From Desulfuromonas sp. (GTDB lineage: Bacteria; Desulfobacterota; Desulfuromonadia; Desulfuromonadales; Desulfuromonadaceae), in NCBI GenBank assembly GCA_002869685.1, contig PKUE01000047.1:1-40180 (forward strand): DNA of 40,180 nucleotides. The letters run 5' to 3'. The notes beneath the pieces are model-generated. The model had not been told where the DNA came from. It did not search any database and saw nothing but the letters and a program-made list of their open reading frames with translations. Positions 7,837 through 16,974 of this stretch are shown one piece after another (within the stretch, counting starts at the first letter, position 1; each line of letters opens with the position of its first letter). The position numbers and the translations under genes are program-made.

Positions 7837-10680
7837 ATGTTCTCGTCTCTTCGAGCCCGTATTTTACTGACATTGAGTTGCATCCTGCTGTTGTCTGGCG
7901 GGACGATTTCCTATTTTGCTCAAACCAATGTTCAGCGGACGGCCTTTGAATCCGCCAATCAACACAGTGTTGATCTGATGAATGCCGTTTTGCTCAGTGT
8001 CGAGAACGAATACCGCAGTCTTCAATTCCACCAGCACAACACCATTGAACGCCGTAAAAACCAGCTGAAGGATCTGGCGTTTATCGCCATGTCCCATCTC
8101 ACCGAGTTACAGCAGGAAGTAGAGCGCGGGCTACTTTCGGAAGCTGATGCACGACAGGAGGCTCTCGACCAGTTGAGACAGCTGCGTTATGCCGACGGGG
8201 TCGGGTATTTCTGGGTGAATGATCTGGCCAGACCCATACCCCAGGTTTTAATGCATCCTATTCTCCCGGCTCAGGATGTTGATCGTTCCCGTACTGATAA
8301 ATTTATTGAAGCAACATCCGGACAGGGACATCTTCTTGTCGCCATCGCCAATATCATCGATAAAGATGGTGAAGGTTTTATTGAATATCTGTGGAATAAA
8401 CCGACGGCTACTGGCATAACCCCCAATCAGCGTAAGCTGTCTTATGTTCGTTTATTCGAACCTTGGGGCTGGGTTGTCGGCACAGGTGTTTATTTGGATG
8501 ATATCGATGCTGAAATCAAGCAGCGCCTTGATGAAATACTCATAGAGCTGAAACGTACGTTTTCCCGGGTCCATGTGGCCGAAAATGGCTATATGTTTGT
8601 ATTCAACAGTCAAGGCGACATGTTGATTCACCCGGATGATCAAGGGGAATTCGCTACAGAAGAGAAAACGTTGTCTGTCATGGCTGAACAGTTTATGGCA
8701 GCGGCCAAATATCCGGACGTTCCGCTCGATTATTTGGGCGGGCATCCCGGTCTTCCGGGACAGCATCATCATAAACGTGCTTATGTCAGTTATTTTGAGC
8801 CCTTAGATTGGTACATTGCTTCCACGATGTATCTTGACGAAATTACGCAACCAGGACGGCAATTACGCGCGGAGATCCTGTTTGTATCCGCGCTCGCTTT
8901 ATTTGGAGCTGCAGTGCTGGCTTATCTGTTTGCCACTTCGCTGGCCCGACCAGTGCGGTTGTTGTCCAAGGCGGCTTTAGAGATTGAGCGCACTCAAGAC
9001 CTGCAGATTAAAGTTCCCGTGTGTGGCCCGCGTGAGACGCGTGAATTGGGGACGGTGTTGCAACGTATGCTTGAATCGATGACGTTATTGATTCATGACA
9101 AAGAACTGGCGCTCTGTGCTCTTGAAACCAGTAACGACAATCTGCTGACGACCAATAAAAAATTGGCCCAAGAGATGGATGAACGCCGGGATATTCAGCA
9201 TATTTTAGAGGTCAATGAACAGAAATATCGAGCACTGTTTGAGTTCTCCAGTGATGCAATTCTGTTGGTTGATCGTGAAACTCTGCACGTCATTGACAGC
9301 AATAAAACGGCAGAGGATCTGTTCGGTTATTCTCATAACGAAATGCAGGGTAAGGTTCCGCAAGAGTTTTCTCCTCCTTTGCAGGCCGATGGGCAGGAGA
9401 CGGCTGTAAAAGTTAAACAGCGTATTGAGCGGTTGAAAGATGGCCCCCAATTTTTTGAATGGACCCATCAAAGAGTCAATGGCAGCCTGTTTCTGGCGGA
9501 AGTTCAGTTGACGCCGATCACTCTGGATGACAAACCGCTCATTCTGTCAGTTATTCGTGATGTCACCCAGCGTAAAAAAGCCGAGGGCGCTTTGGTCAAT
9601 GCACTTTCCGAGGCTGAGTCGTCACGAGATAAAATCGATGCAATTCTCAAAGCGATTTCTGACGGGCTGATGGTTATTGATCATATCGGTCGCATTATCC
9701 TTATTAATGCTGCGGCGCAGCAGTGGCTCAATCTTCCTGAAGGCGACACCCTGAATCAAACCATTACGGCGGTTTTGCATAACAATGACCTGTCGCAATT
9801 GATCTGTTCAACGCTGACGGGGAATTCACTGGTACGTCGCTGTGAAATAGAGGTGCCAGTCCGTGGATACAATCGCAAAAGGTTGTTGGCTGTTCAGGTG
9901 ACGGCGGTGCAAAGTGATGACAATGCGGTTTCCGGGACGTTGGTATTGCTCCGGGACATTACCCGCGAACGTGAGTTGGATCGGTTGAAAAATGAATTCA
10001 TCTCAACAGCGGCCCATGAATTGAACACGCCTTTAACCGCCATTATGGGATTTGCCGAGTTGCTGGTTAACCAAGATTACCGTCAATCTATCAATCCTGA
10101 TCAACAGCAGGAGTTTCTTGAGACGATTCACCAAAAAGGGGAGGTGTTAACCTCCATTGTCGATGATCTTCTTAAACTCGAACAGCTCGAGTTTGGACAG
10201 GCTATTTCGTTGCAAAAGCACTACTTTGATCTGCAAACGGATCTGATTGCTCTGGTGGCGCGGTACAAGAAAAAATGGTCCGGTTATCATTTTACGATAG
10301 AGGCCGATCCGTGTGAATTGTGGGCGGACCGGGAAAAAATCTGCCAGGTCATTGATAATATCTTGAGTAATGCCGTTAAATTTTCTCCTTCACATACACA
10401 CATTCACATTGTCTCAAAGGTCGTTGACGACTATGTAGAGATAACGGTTCATGACGAAGGAATCGGCATGGAGGCACAGCATCTCGGCAAAGTTTTTGAT
10501 AAGTTTTTCCGCATTGATGCTTCGACGACATCCAAAGGTGGTCTTGGGTTGGGGTTAACCGTTGCCAAAAGCATTGTTGATGCACATTTCGGGAGCATTC
10601 GGGTTGATAGTCGCCTCGACCAGGGAACTACCGTTACCGTCAGAATTCCGCGCCAGGGTGGGGAGGAACGCTATGTTTGA
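7837..10680 (+). CDS. Cache-PAS-PAS membrane histidine kinase
   Basis: 947-residue sensor kinase. TM1 is at about 9-27, a large periplasmic double-Cache region at 30-345, and TM2 at about 348-370. The Cache region has two related lobes, marked by YFWVND and by GYMFVFNSQGDMLIHP. A HAMP domain follows (370-425), then PAS domains at about 458-580 and 598-715. The HisKA phosphoacceptor is His727 in AAHELNT, and the HATPase domain (about 815-945) has the N box near 840 and GLGLGL. Cache domains of this type bind small organic acids or similar ligands; the ligand here is unknown. No response regulator gene is adjacent. The stop overlaps the start of the second kinase by 8 nt, so the two are coupled. 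Confidence 0.92.
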   Translation: MFSSLRARILLTLSCILLLSGGTISYFAQTNVQRTAFESANQHSVDLMNAVLLSVENEYRSLQFHQHNTIERRKNQLKDLAFIAMSHLTELQQEVERGLLSEADARQEALDQLRQLRYADGVGYFWVNDLARPIPQVLMHPILPAQDVDRSRTDKFIEATSGQGHLLVAIANIIDKDGEGFIEYLWNKPTATGITPNQRKLSYVRLFEPWGWVVGTGVYLDDIDAEIKQRLDEILIELKRTFSRVHVAENGYMFVFNSQGDMLIHPDDQGEFATEEKTLSVMAEQFMAAAKYPDVPLDYLGGHPGLPGQHHHKRAYVSYFEPLDWYIASTMYLDEITQPGRQLRAEILFVSALALFGAAVLAYLFATSLARPVRLLSKAALEIERTQDLQIKVPVCGPRETRELGTVLQRMLESMTLLIHDKELALCALETSNDNLLTTNKKLAQEMDERRDIQHILEVNEQKYRALFEFSSDAILLVDRETLHVIDSNKTAEDLFGYSHNEMQGKVPQEFSPPLQADGQETAVKVKQRIERLKDGPQFFEWTHQRVNGSLFLAEVQLTPITLDDKPLILSVIRDVTQRKKAEGALVNALSEAESSRDKIDAILKAISDGLMVIDHIGRIILINAAAQQWLNLPEGDTLNQTITAVLHNNDLSQLICSTLTGNSLVRRCEIEVPVRGYNRKRLLAVQVTAVQSDDNAVSGTLVLLRDITRERELDRLKNEFISTAAHELNTPLTAIMGFAELLVNQDYRQSINPDQQQEFLETIHQKGEVLTSIVDDLLKLEQLEFGQAISLQKHYFDLQTDLIALVARYKKKWSGYHFTIEADPCELWADREKICQVIDNILSNAVKFSPSHTHIHIVSKVVDDYVEITVHDEGIGMEAQHLGKVFDKFFRIDASTTSKGGLGLGLTVAKSIVDAHFGSIRVDSRLDQGTTVTVRIPRQGGEERYV

Positions 10681-12688
10681 GAAATGTGAAAGCTGGTTTC
10701 GGACATTACGCTCACGAATTTTGGCGTTGACTCTTTCCATGGTGCTACTGAGCGCGTTTACTTTATCCATTCTGATCCATTACGGGATTGATCGGGCGGT
10801 GACTAAGCGTCTTGATCAACATGCCAAGGACCTCATTCATACCGTATTACTCAATGTTGAAAGCGAATATCAGAGTTATCAGTTTCATAAACAGGCAACA
10901 TTGGAGCGTCGTAAGCAGGAGCTGAAGAATATTGTCGGACTGGCAATGTCACATATTGAAGAGCAATATGCTGATTATCGCGCAAATTTGATCAGCCTGC
11001 GCCAAGCAAAGCGACGGGCGATCGATCACATTCGGCTGCTGCGCTACGATCAGGGGGTAGGGTATCTGTGGGTTAACAATATGGATAAGCCCATACCCCG
11101 CATGGTTATGCATCCCACATTGCCTCATTTGGACGGCAAAATTCTCGATCATTCTTCATTTAACAGTCTGATTGATCATGACGGTAATTTCTTTCAGGAA
11201 GCTGTAGAACTGTGCTCTGTGAACAAGGAAGGGTTTATCCGTTACCTGTGGCCCAAACCGACGGCACAGGGTTTGACAATGCAGCAACCGAAAGTTTCTT
11301 ATGTTCGCTTGTTTGAGCCGTGGCAATGGGTTGTGGGGACCGGAGTCTATGTTGATGATATTGAAGAGGAAGCTCAGCGCCGTCTCGATGCTGTTGTCGA
11401 GGAACTACGTACGTCGTTTTCTCAGCTGAAAGTGGCTGAAACTGGATATATGTGCATTTTTAATGGCAAAGGTGAGATGCTGGTACACCCCAATATCGCC
11501 CGCGATCAATTCCGCACCATGGTTAATCCGGCGACGGGGAGCATGTTGGTTGATGATTTGATCGCCGCCGCAAATAATCCGGAAATTCCGTTCGAATATC
11601 TGTGGGATAACCCTCAACATGTAGGTGATTATCACTTTAAGAAAAGAGCCTATATCCGTTATTTCGAACCGCTTGATTGGTACATTGTCTCCACCATGTA
11701 TGTCGATGAATTGAATGCACCGGCCAATACGGTACAAAACTGGATTCTGGTCATGACGTTGATCGTATTATTGGTCTCTTGTCTGCTGGCTCTGCATTTA
11801 TCAAAGGCTTTAGCGACGCCGCTGTATCGATTGACTCAAAGTGCTGCTCTGATCGAAAAGGATATTTATCGCGAGGTCGATGTTCCGATTTCTGGAACCG
11901 AAGAGACGCGCGAATTGGCGACGGTTCTTAATCAGATGGTCATTTCGGTCCAGCAGGCTCAACGGGATCTGCGTCAGGTTAATAATGAACTGGAAGCTTT
12001 TGCTTATACGGTATCGCACGATCTGAGAACGTTTTTAACACCCATTGTCGGTTACGCGCAGTTTGTTATCGAAAATTACCATCGAGTCCTTGATGTTCAG
12101 GCCCTCGAAGCGCTCGATGAAATCGAACAGCATGGCGATAAAATGCTGGTATTTATGGAAGACCTGCTCGGCCTGGCAAAAATTGGTCATGATGATCGTC
12201 CTTTGCAGGCCGTGAACACAACGGAACTGGTTTCTGACGTCGTCACCGATTTGAATGCTGAGCTTGTTGCGCATCAGGGACGTGTCATTATGGAGGAGTT
12301 GCCCGATGTGTTTCTACCGGAAACGGTTGTCAGCCAGCTGTTCTCCAACCTGTTGAGCAACGCCATTCGTTATTCGCTTCCTGCCGGGGAAACGATTGAA
12401 ATTGGTGGGGTGAAACGGGGGAATCGGATCGTCTTTTATGTACTGGATCATGGTCCGGGGATTCCCGATGAGGAAAAACAACAGGTTTTTGAAGTGTTTT
12501 ATCGGGGCAGTGAGGCAAAAAAACTCTCAGGAACGGGAATTGGTTTGGCAACGGTTCAGAAAATTGCTCGCCATTATGGTGGCCGTGCCTGGGTGACAAC
12601 AACGGAAGGTGGTGGGGCGACCCTGTGGGTCGAGGTGACGAATTCTCCTCAATCAGAACGACAATCGCTGTCTCAACTGTCCAGCTGA
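10673..12688 (+). CDS. Cache-HAMP membrane histidine kinase, paralogue of the preceding gene
   Basis: 671 residues. TM1 at about 12-35, double-Cache region to about 350, TM2 at 356-380, HAMP, then directly HisKA with phosphoacceptor His449 in VSHDLRT and an HATPase domain (540-660, with GTGIGLAT). The sensor half is clearly homologous to the preceding kinase: shared stretches include LERRK/IERRK, DDI after GTGVY, and RYFEPLDWYI. It lacks both PAS domains, and its HisKA is of the phytochrome-associated FAYTVSHDLR subtype. Thus the sensor was duplicated and joined to a different transmitter. The start at 10673 follows GGGGAGGAA and lies inside the upstream gene; a longer in-frame reading from 10562 would be wholly intragenic. 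No cognate regulator is adjacent. Confidence 0.92.
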   Translation: MFEKCESWFRTLRSRILALTLSMVLLSAFTLSILIHYGIDRAVTKRLDQHAKDLIHTVLLNVESEYQSYQFHKQATLERRKQELKNIVGLAMSHIEEQYADYRANLISLRQAKRRAIDHIRLLRYDQGVGYLWVNNMDKPIPRMVMHPTLPHLDGKILDHSSFNSLIDHDGNFFQEAVELCSVNKEGFIRYLWPKPTAQGLTMQQPKVSYVRLFEPWQWVVGTGVYVDDIEEEAQRRLDAVVEELRTSFSQLKVAETGYMCIFNGKGEMLVHPNIARDQFRTMVNPATGSMLVDDLIAAANNPEIPFEYLWDNPQHVGDYHFKKRAYIRYFEPLDWYIVSTMYVDELNAPANTVQNWILVMTLIVLLVSCLLALHLSKALATPLYRLTQSAALIEKDIYREVDVPISGTEETRELATVLNQMVISVQQAQRDLRQVNNELEAFAYTVSHDLRTFLTPIVGYAQFVIENYHRVLDVQALEALDEIEQHGDKMLVFMEDLLGLAKIGHDDRPLQAVNTTELVSDVVTDLNAELVAHQGRVIMEELPDVFLPETVVSQLFSNLLSNAIRYSLPAGETIEIGGVKRGNRIVFYVLDHGPGIPDEEKQQVFEVFYRGSEAKKLSGTGIGLATVQKIARHYGGRAWVTTTEGGGATLWVEVTNSPQSERQSLSQLSS

Positions 12689-12717
12689 AATTTCATTCCT
12701 GTCATGCTCATGGTGAC

Positions 12718-12745
12718 TTGACAAGGGGGGTAGCTCTGTTAGGAT
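12718..12745 (+). promoter_or_regulatory. sigma-70 promoter of tpx
   Basis: TTGACA (12718-12723), 16-bp spacer and TAGGAT (12740-12745), 35 bp ahead of the tpx start. The -35 is a perfect consensus match. Confidence 0.65.
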
Positions 12746-12779
12746 GATGTCCGATTCATTAAATTAAAAGGAGATGTTT

Positions 12780-13298
12780 ATGTCAGAAAAACGAACAGGT
12801 GTAATTACTTTTAAAGGCAATCCCGTCACTCTGCTTGGTCCTGATGTGAAAGTTGGTGATGTTGCTCCTGACTTCAAAGTAGTGGACAACGGCCTGCAAC
12901 CGGTGACTCTGGAAACAGCTAAGGGGCAAGTTCAATTAATCGCTGTTGTACCGTCTATTGATACCGGTGTGTGTGATACGATGACACGTAAATTCAATCA
13001 GGACGCTGCTGCATTGCCCGAGTCAGTGGCTGTTTATACAATCAGTGTTGACCTGCCGTTCGCACAAGGACGCTGGTGCGGCAATGCTGGCATCGAACGT
13101 GTTAAAACCCTGTCGGATTATCAGGAGCGTTCCTTCGGTCTGGCTTATGGTCTGGTCATTGATGAATTAAAGCTTCTGGCGCGTGCTGTTTATGTGATTG
13201 ATGCGCAGGGCAAAGTTGCCTACCGTGAAATTGTTCCGGAAGTTACTTCCGAGCCGGATTATCAAGCCGCTCTTGATGCGGTTAAAGCGCTGCTCTAG
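12780..13298 (+). CDS. tpx: thiol peroxidase (atypical 2-Cys peroxiredoxin)
   Basis: 172-residue cytoplasmic peroxiredoxin reducing hydroperoxides with electrons from thioredoxin. The peroxidatic cysteine is Cys65 in SIDTGVCDTMTRKFN and the resolving cysteine Cys100 in DLPFAQGRWC, the Tpx pair. Family proteins usually read SLDTPVCDTQTRRFN, so Pro is replaced by Gly next to the active site. The ATG at 12780 has AAAAGGAG six bases upstream; the ATG at 12774 overlaps that site and is not a plausible start. It has its own promoter and terminator, so it is a monocistronic oxidative-stress gene in a presumably anaerobic organism. Confidence 0.95.
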   Translation: MSEKRTGVITFKGNPVTLLGPDVKVGDVAPDFKVVDNGLQPVTLETAKGQVQLIAVVPSIDTGVCDTMTRKFNQDAAALPESVAVYTISVDLPFAQGRWCGNAGIERVKTLSDYQERSFGLAYGLVIDELKLLARAVYVIDAQGKVAYREIVPEVTSEPDYQAALDAVKALL

Positions 13299-13326
13299 TT
13301 TTGACCTAACCACGTTGAAAATCATC

Positions 13327-13355
13327 GGGCTGACCATATGGTCAGCCCTTTTTTT
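13327..13355 (+). terminator. intrinsic terminator of tpx
   Basis: GGGCTGACC-ATAT-GGTCAGCCC stem-loop followed by seven T, 28 bp after the tpx stop. Confidence 0.9.
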
Positions 13356-13360
13356 GTGTG

Positions 13361-13388
13361 TTGAAAAAGAGTGATCTAATGCTATATT
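13361..13388 (+). promoter_or_regulatory. sigma-70 promoter of the tetraheme cytochrome gene
   Basis: TTGAAA (13361-13366), 16-bp spacer and TATATT (13383-13388), starting just after the tpx terminator and 49 bp before the cytochrome start. Confidence 0.6.
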
Positions 13389-13437
13389 TTCTTAGCTTAG
13401 TATGCGTTTAATTATAAGTTTTCAGTTGTGAGCGACG

Positions 13438-13929
13438 ATGAAATACGCTGTGATTTTCATTTTGTTGGGGATGTATTGTTGTTCAACGGCTGAAGCCTAT
13501 CAGAATCCTCACCAGATCTCGCGAGTCTTTCGTAAGAGCCATCAGGAAGAAGTTGCTCCCATCTGTTTGATGTGCCATCGCCTCACTAAAAAATTAGTGT
13601 TCGACTTTGATATGAGCGGGGAATTTCTCCCGGAGCACTATGTTGATGCGGTTGCGCCCATTGTTAATGATCAGGGCATCTGTATGCGCTGTCATATTCA
13701 CGCCGATCAACAATCGGTAAATCATCCTGTTGGAATGGTTTACGACATCACTCATTTGACCAATCGGTTTCGAAAAGCACCGCAGGGTATTAAATTATAT
13801 CAGTGGGAAGAGGGGGGCGTTGGTCGGGTAATGTGTTCGACCTGTCATAACCCCCACAGTGATGACGCCTGGATGCTCAGGGTTTCATTGGATGATTCGC
13901 AACTCTGCTTGTGCTGCCACGACTATTAA
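13438..13929 (+). CDS. periplasmic tetraheme c-type cytochrome
   Basis: 163 residues with a signal peptide (1-20, AEA cleavage). Four c-heme sites are visible: CLMCH (43-47), CMRCH (82-86), CSTCH (133-137) and CLCCH (157-161). CSTCHNPH followed by the last CxxCH near the C-terminus has the form of the doubled CXXCH domain. It is expected in the periplasm as a small electron carrier or a subunit of a respiratory chain; a partner is not encoded nearby. The gene stands alone with its own promoter. Only 3 bp separate its stop from that of the convergent EAL gene, and no hairpin lies between. Confidence 0.9.
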   Translation: MKYAVIFILLGMYCCSTAEAYQNPHQISRVFRKSHQEEVAPICLMCHRLTKKLVFDFDMSGEFLPEHYVDAVAPIVNDQGICMRCHIHADQQSVNHPVGMVYDITHLTNRFRKAPQGIKLYQWEEGGVGRVMCSTCHNPHSDDAWMLRVSLDDSQLCLCCHDY

Positions 13930-13932
13930 TCA

Positions 13933-16899
13933 TCAGCTCGTGGGGGTGGGGCGGTAATTCGGTAACTCTTCCGCCGGAAGTGGGCGGCTGAAAAAATATC
14001 CCTGAAAGATTCTACACCCCTTCTGGAAAAGAAGGTCACGTTGCTCTGCAGTTTCGACCCCTTCAGAGACCAGCGAGAGATCCAGCTGCTCAGCCAGGGT
14101 TATGATGGTTTCAACAATTGCGCTGTCTTGACGTGATGCTGTGAGGTCGCGAATAAATGATTGATCAATCTTCAGTTCATCGATACTCAAACGTTTTAGA
14201 TAGCTCATCGACGAATAACCGGTTCCGAAGTCATCGATGGAAAAGCGGATTCCCTGTCGGTGGAGTTTATCCATCTTTCCAATCGCTCCCGTCATATCCT
14301 TGATCAAAATGCCCTCTGTCAGTTCCAGCATCAACTTGTCCGCCGGCATCTTGGTGCGTTGAAGCACCGATTCAACCAAGGTGACGAAATCGTTTTGATG
14401 GAACAGTTGTGGACTGATATTGACCGAGATACTGTCCAATTCTCGTAACAGATCCTGCGCTTGCCAGTGACAGTACAATGAACAGGCGGTTTCAAGCACC
14501 CAGGTGTCAATAGCGCGTATCTGTCCGGTTTCTTCAGCAATGGGGATAAAGTCGGCAGGCGAGATCAACCCCTTTTCAGGGTGAAGCCAACGGACCAGAA
14601 ATTCGGTGCCACGGATTCGACCCAGGTTGTCAACCTGCGGCTGACACTGAAGTTGAAACTGTCGTTCTTCAATGGCGATGTTTAATTCCCGCTCAATGAT
14701 CAAGCGTTGTTCCGCCTTGGATTGCATGAATGGATGGAAAAAAGAGATCATATTGCCACCTTCGGCCTTGGCATAATGCATGGCCGTATCGGCAAAGCGC
14801 AGCAGGTCGGAGCTGTCGTTGTCGTCACCATGAAGCAGGGCGATGCCGATACTGCAAGTCAGGCTGATATCCCTGCCAGACAAGTTGTATGGCAGGCGGA
14901 TTTGATCAATGATTTTCTGGGCGATATCTGCGGATTTCTCTTCGGCCTGGTGAAGGTCAGTGGTCAACGCTGACAGCAGAATGACAAACTCGTCACTGCT
15001 GAGTCGTGTCACGATATCGGATGATGTCACACTCTGGCTTAAACGGTGGGCGGTTTCTTTCAGAACCTGATCGCCGATGTAGTGACCAAGGGCATCATTG
15101 GTATTTTTAAAACGATCAAGGTCCAGGTAAAGGATCGCTCCGATGGTCCCTAATCGCTGACCGGCGGCAATCTCCTGATTGATACGGTCCATGAGCAGGC
15201 GTCGATTCGGCAGATCTGTCAACACATCGTGGTACGCCAGAAATTCAATGTGCTCTTGATGGTTCCGTCGACTGATCCCCATACTGAGAATATCTGCAAG
15301 CCGGTAGAGATACTGCTCTTCAGTGTAACTGCGTGGGTGGCCGGGATTGAGAAAGAGTAACAGAACACCGACGATATCGCCATTTTGAGTGACGGGTACA
15401 ACATAGTGACCGTGATCAAATTGTTGGTTAATGAGCAGGTCCTGACAGTGGCTGGTTTCATCACAATAAGTGATTGTCTGATTCTGCGCTGCCTTACCAC
15501 ACATGCATTGACCAAATTTGACAACCCGACACATGCGGGTTTGGTCCGGATTGAAACCACGACTTGCCGTCAGGTGTAATGCGTGCTCATGTTTGCCGAC
15601 GAGGAAAATGGCCCCTTTTTTCTGAATATTTAGCCAGGGGATGGCGACCAGGAGGCAATCGAGAACTTCATTGAGGTAATCGACAAGGTTTGTCGGGCGC
15701 AATGAAATTCGTAATAATTGACTGATGCTCTGTTCCTCGGCTGCAGTACGCTCAATTTTATCGAGCTGTTTTTGTTGTTGTGTGAAGTCGAGAAACGATT
15801 CGACAAAGTGGCTGATCTTGCCATGATGATAGACGGCGGTAATGGCTCCCCACTGCAGAAACATTCTGCCATTGGAGCGCTTGCGCCACAATTCTCCCTG
15901 CCAGTGTCCTTTGCTGAACAACTGCTGATACATCTCTTCAAACTGTTCTTCGTTTGCCTCATTTTTCCACTGAGCCGTAGCCGATTTTCCGATCAGATCT
16001 GCTTGTTGATAGCCGGTAATCTCGGTAAACGAGGTGTTGACGCGCAGGTAATGCATTTTCTGATCAAGGATGGCAATGGCTTCATGGGTTTCAAAGGTCG
16101 TGGCCAGAAGCTTCATTTCGTTTTCTGTTCTCAGGCGCATCATTTCCGAAGCAATGCGATTGGCAAACATGTTGAGCAGATAGAGGATGTTATCTCCGTT
16201 CAGAAATGGCGAAGTGTCCATGACCGCAACCAATCCGACCGGTGGGGTGTTTTCTGATTGAAACAGGGGTACACCGGCATAGCTGACCCAGTGGTGGTCC
16301 CTGATCAGGGCGCTGTCGGGATAAAATGTCGCCAGGGATTCCGAATGGAGGATTTGCTCTCCGCGTAATATCTCGGCACAGGGGGAATTCGCAATGCCAT
16401 GTTGCAATGGATCGGTGATTTTGTGGTGGTCGCAGATGGCAACACTTTCAATGATTGCCGGATCATCCGTCGTGCGGGCGACGTAGACAAAGTCGACTTG
16501 GAGCTCCTCGGCTAACGTTTTGCATAGTTGTTGAAAAAACTTTTCACCGGTTTTCGTTGCCAGAGCCGAGGTGACTTTCTGTTGAAGTTTTTCAAGATGT
16601 TGACGTTCCTGGAGCTGATATTTGATGCGTTCGTTTTCTTGGTGTAAGTGCTCTTTTTCTTGTTCAACGCGTTGACGAAACTGCTGCAGTCGGCGGTTAT
16701 TGCGCCGTTTTATCCAGAGAAACGCTAGCACAATGAAACCAAAGATGATGAGCAGGTCGTAAGTCAGCATCGAGTGCACTATCATCTCACGGGCATCCAG
16801 GAGTTGTGAATTCTCGCTGGCCTGACACCTCGTGGACAAAGACACAACGCTGGTAAGCGCAATGGGCGTTACATGACTGTTGGCAAGCCCTTTAACCAT
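13933..16899 (-). CDS. GAF-PAS-GAF-GGDEF-EAL protein, probable c-di-GMP phosphodiesterase
   Basis: 988 residues. A cleavable or anchoring N-terminal segment and a membrane helix (about 46-65) precede a coiled coil. Then come a GAF-like domain (100-235), PAS (255-370), a second GAF (395-540), GGDEF (560-725) and EAL (735-985). The GGDEF active site reads SSDEF (634-638), so cyclase activity is doubtful. The EAL site looks intact: ExL with Glu766 (EFLVRW), SVNIS, ELTE, DDFGTGYSS, LKIDQSF and EGVET. The likely role is c-di-GMP hydrolysis, with the GGDEF domain regulatory. The start at 16899 follows GGAG by five bases; 16926 (ATG) and 16935 (TTG) are alternatives. It lies 75 bp downstream of the ABC permease gene on the same strand and may be co-transcribed. 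Confidence 0.88.
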   Translation of the reverse strand: MVKGLANSHVTPIALTSVVSLSTRCQASENSQLLDAREMIVHSMLTYDLLIIFGFIVLAFLWIKRRNNRRLQQFRQRVEQEKEHLHQENERIKYQLQERQHLEKLQQKVTSALATKTGEKFFQQLCKTLAEELQVDFVYVARTTDDPAIIESVAICDHHKITDPLQHGIANSPCAEILRGEQILHSESLATFYPDSALIRDHHWVSYAGVPLFQSENTPPVGLVAVMDTSPFLNGDNILYLLNMFANRIASEMMRLRTENEMKLLATTFETHEAIAILDQKMHYLRVNTSFTEITGYQQADLIGKSATAQWKNEANEEQFEEMYQQLFSKGHWQGELWRKRSNGRMFLQWGAITAVYHHGKISHFVESFLDFTQQQKQLDKIERTAAEEQSISQLLRISLRPTNLVDYLNEVLDCLLVAIPWLNIQKKGAIFLVGKHEHALHLTASRGFNPDQTRMCRVVKFGQCMCGKAAQNQTITYCDETSHCQDLLINQQFDHGHYVVPVTQNGDIVGVLLLFLNPGHPRSYTEEQYLYRLADILSMGISRRNHQEHIEFLAYHDVLTDLPNRRLLMDRINQEIAAGQRLGTIGAILYLDLDRFKNTNDALGHYIGDQVLKETAHRLSQSVTSSDIVTRLSSDEFVILLSALTTDLHQAEEKSADIAQKIIDQIRLPYNLSGRDISLTCSIGIALLHGDDNDSSDLLRFADTAMHYAKAEGGNMISFFHPFMQSKAEQRLIIERELNIAIEERQFQLQCQPQVDNLGRIRGTEFLVRWLHPEKGLISPADFIPIAEETGQIRAIDTWVLETACSLYCHWQAQDLLRELDSISVNISPQLFHQNDFVTLVESVLQRTKMPADKLMLELTEGILIKDMTGAIGKMDKLHRQGIRFSIDDFGTGYSSMSYLKRLSIDELKIDQSFIRDLTASRQDSAIVETIITLAEQLDLSLVSEGVETAEQRDLLFQKGCRIFQGYFFSRPLPAEELPNYRPTPTS

Positions 16900-16974
16900 G
16901 AAAGCTCCAACTGAATCTGGCAGCATAAGGTTCAAAATATCCTGTTAACTTTAATGCAACTTTGAGAAATTGCT

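Noticed and set aside
13389-13437. Possible GEMM-type (c-di-GMP/cGAMP) riboswitch before the tetraheme cytochrome, as seen in Geobacter relatives
   Set aside because: The leader after the promoter is under 50 nt and contains none of the GEMM core sequence.
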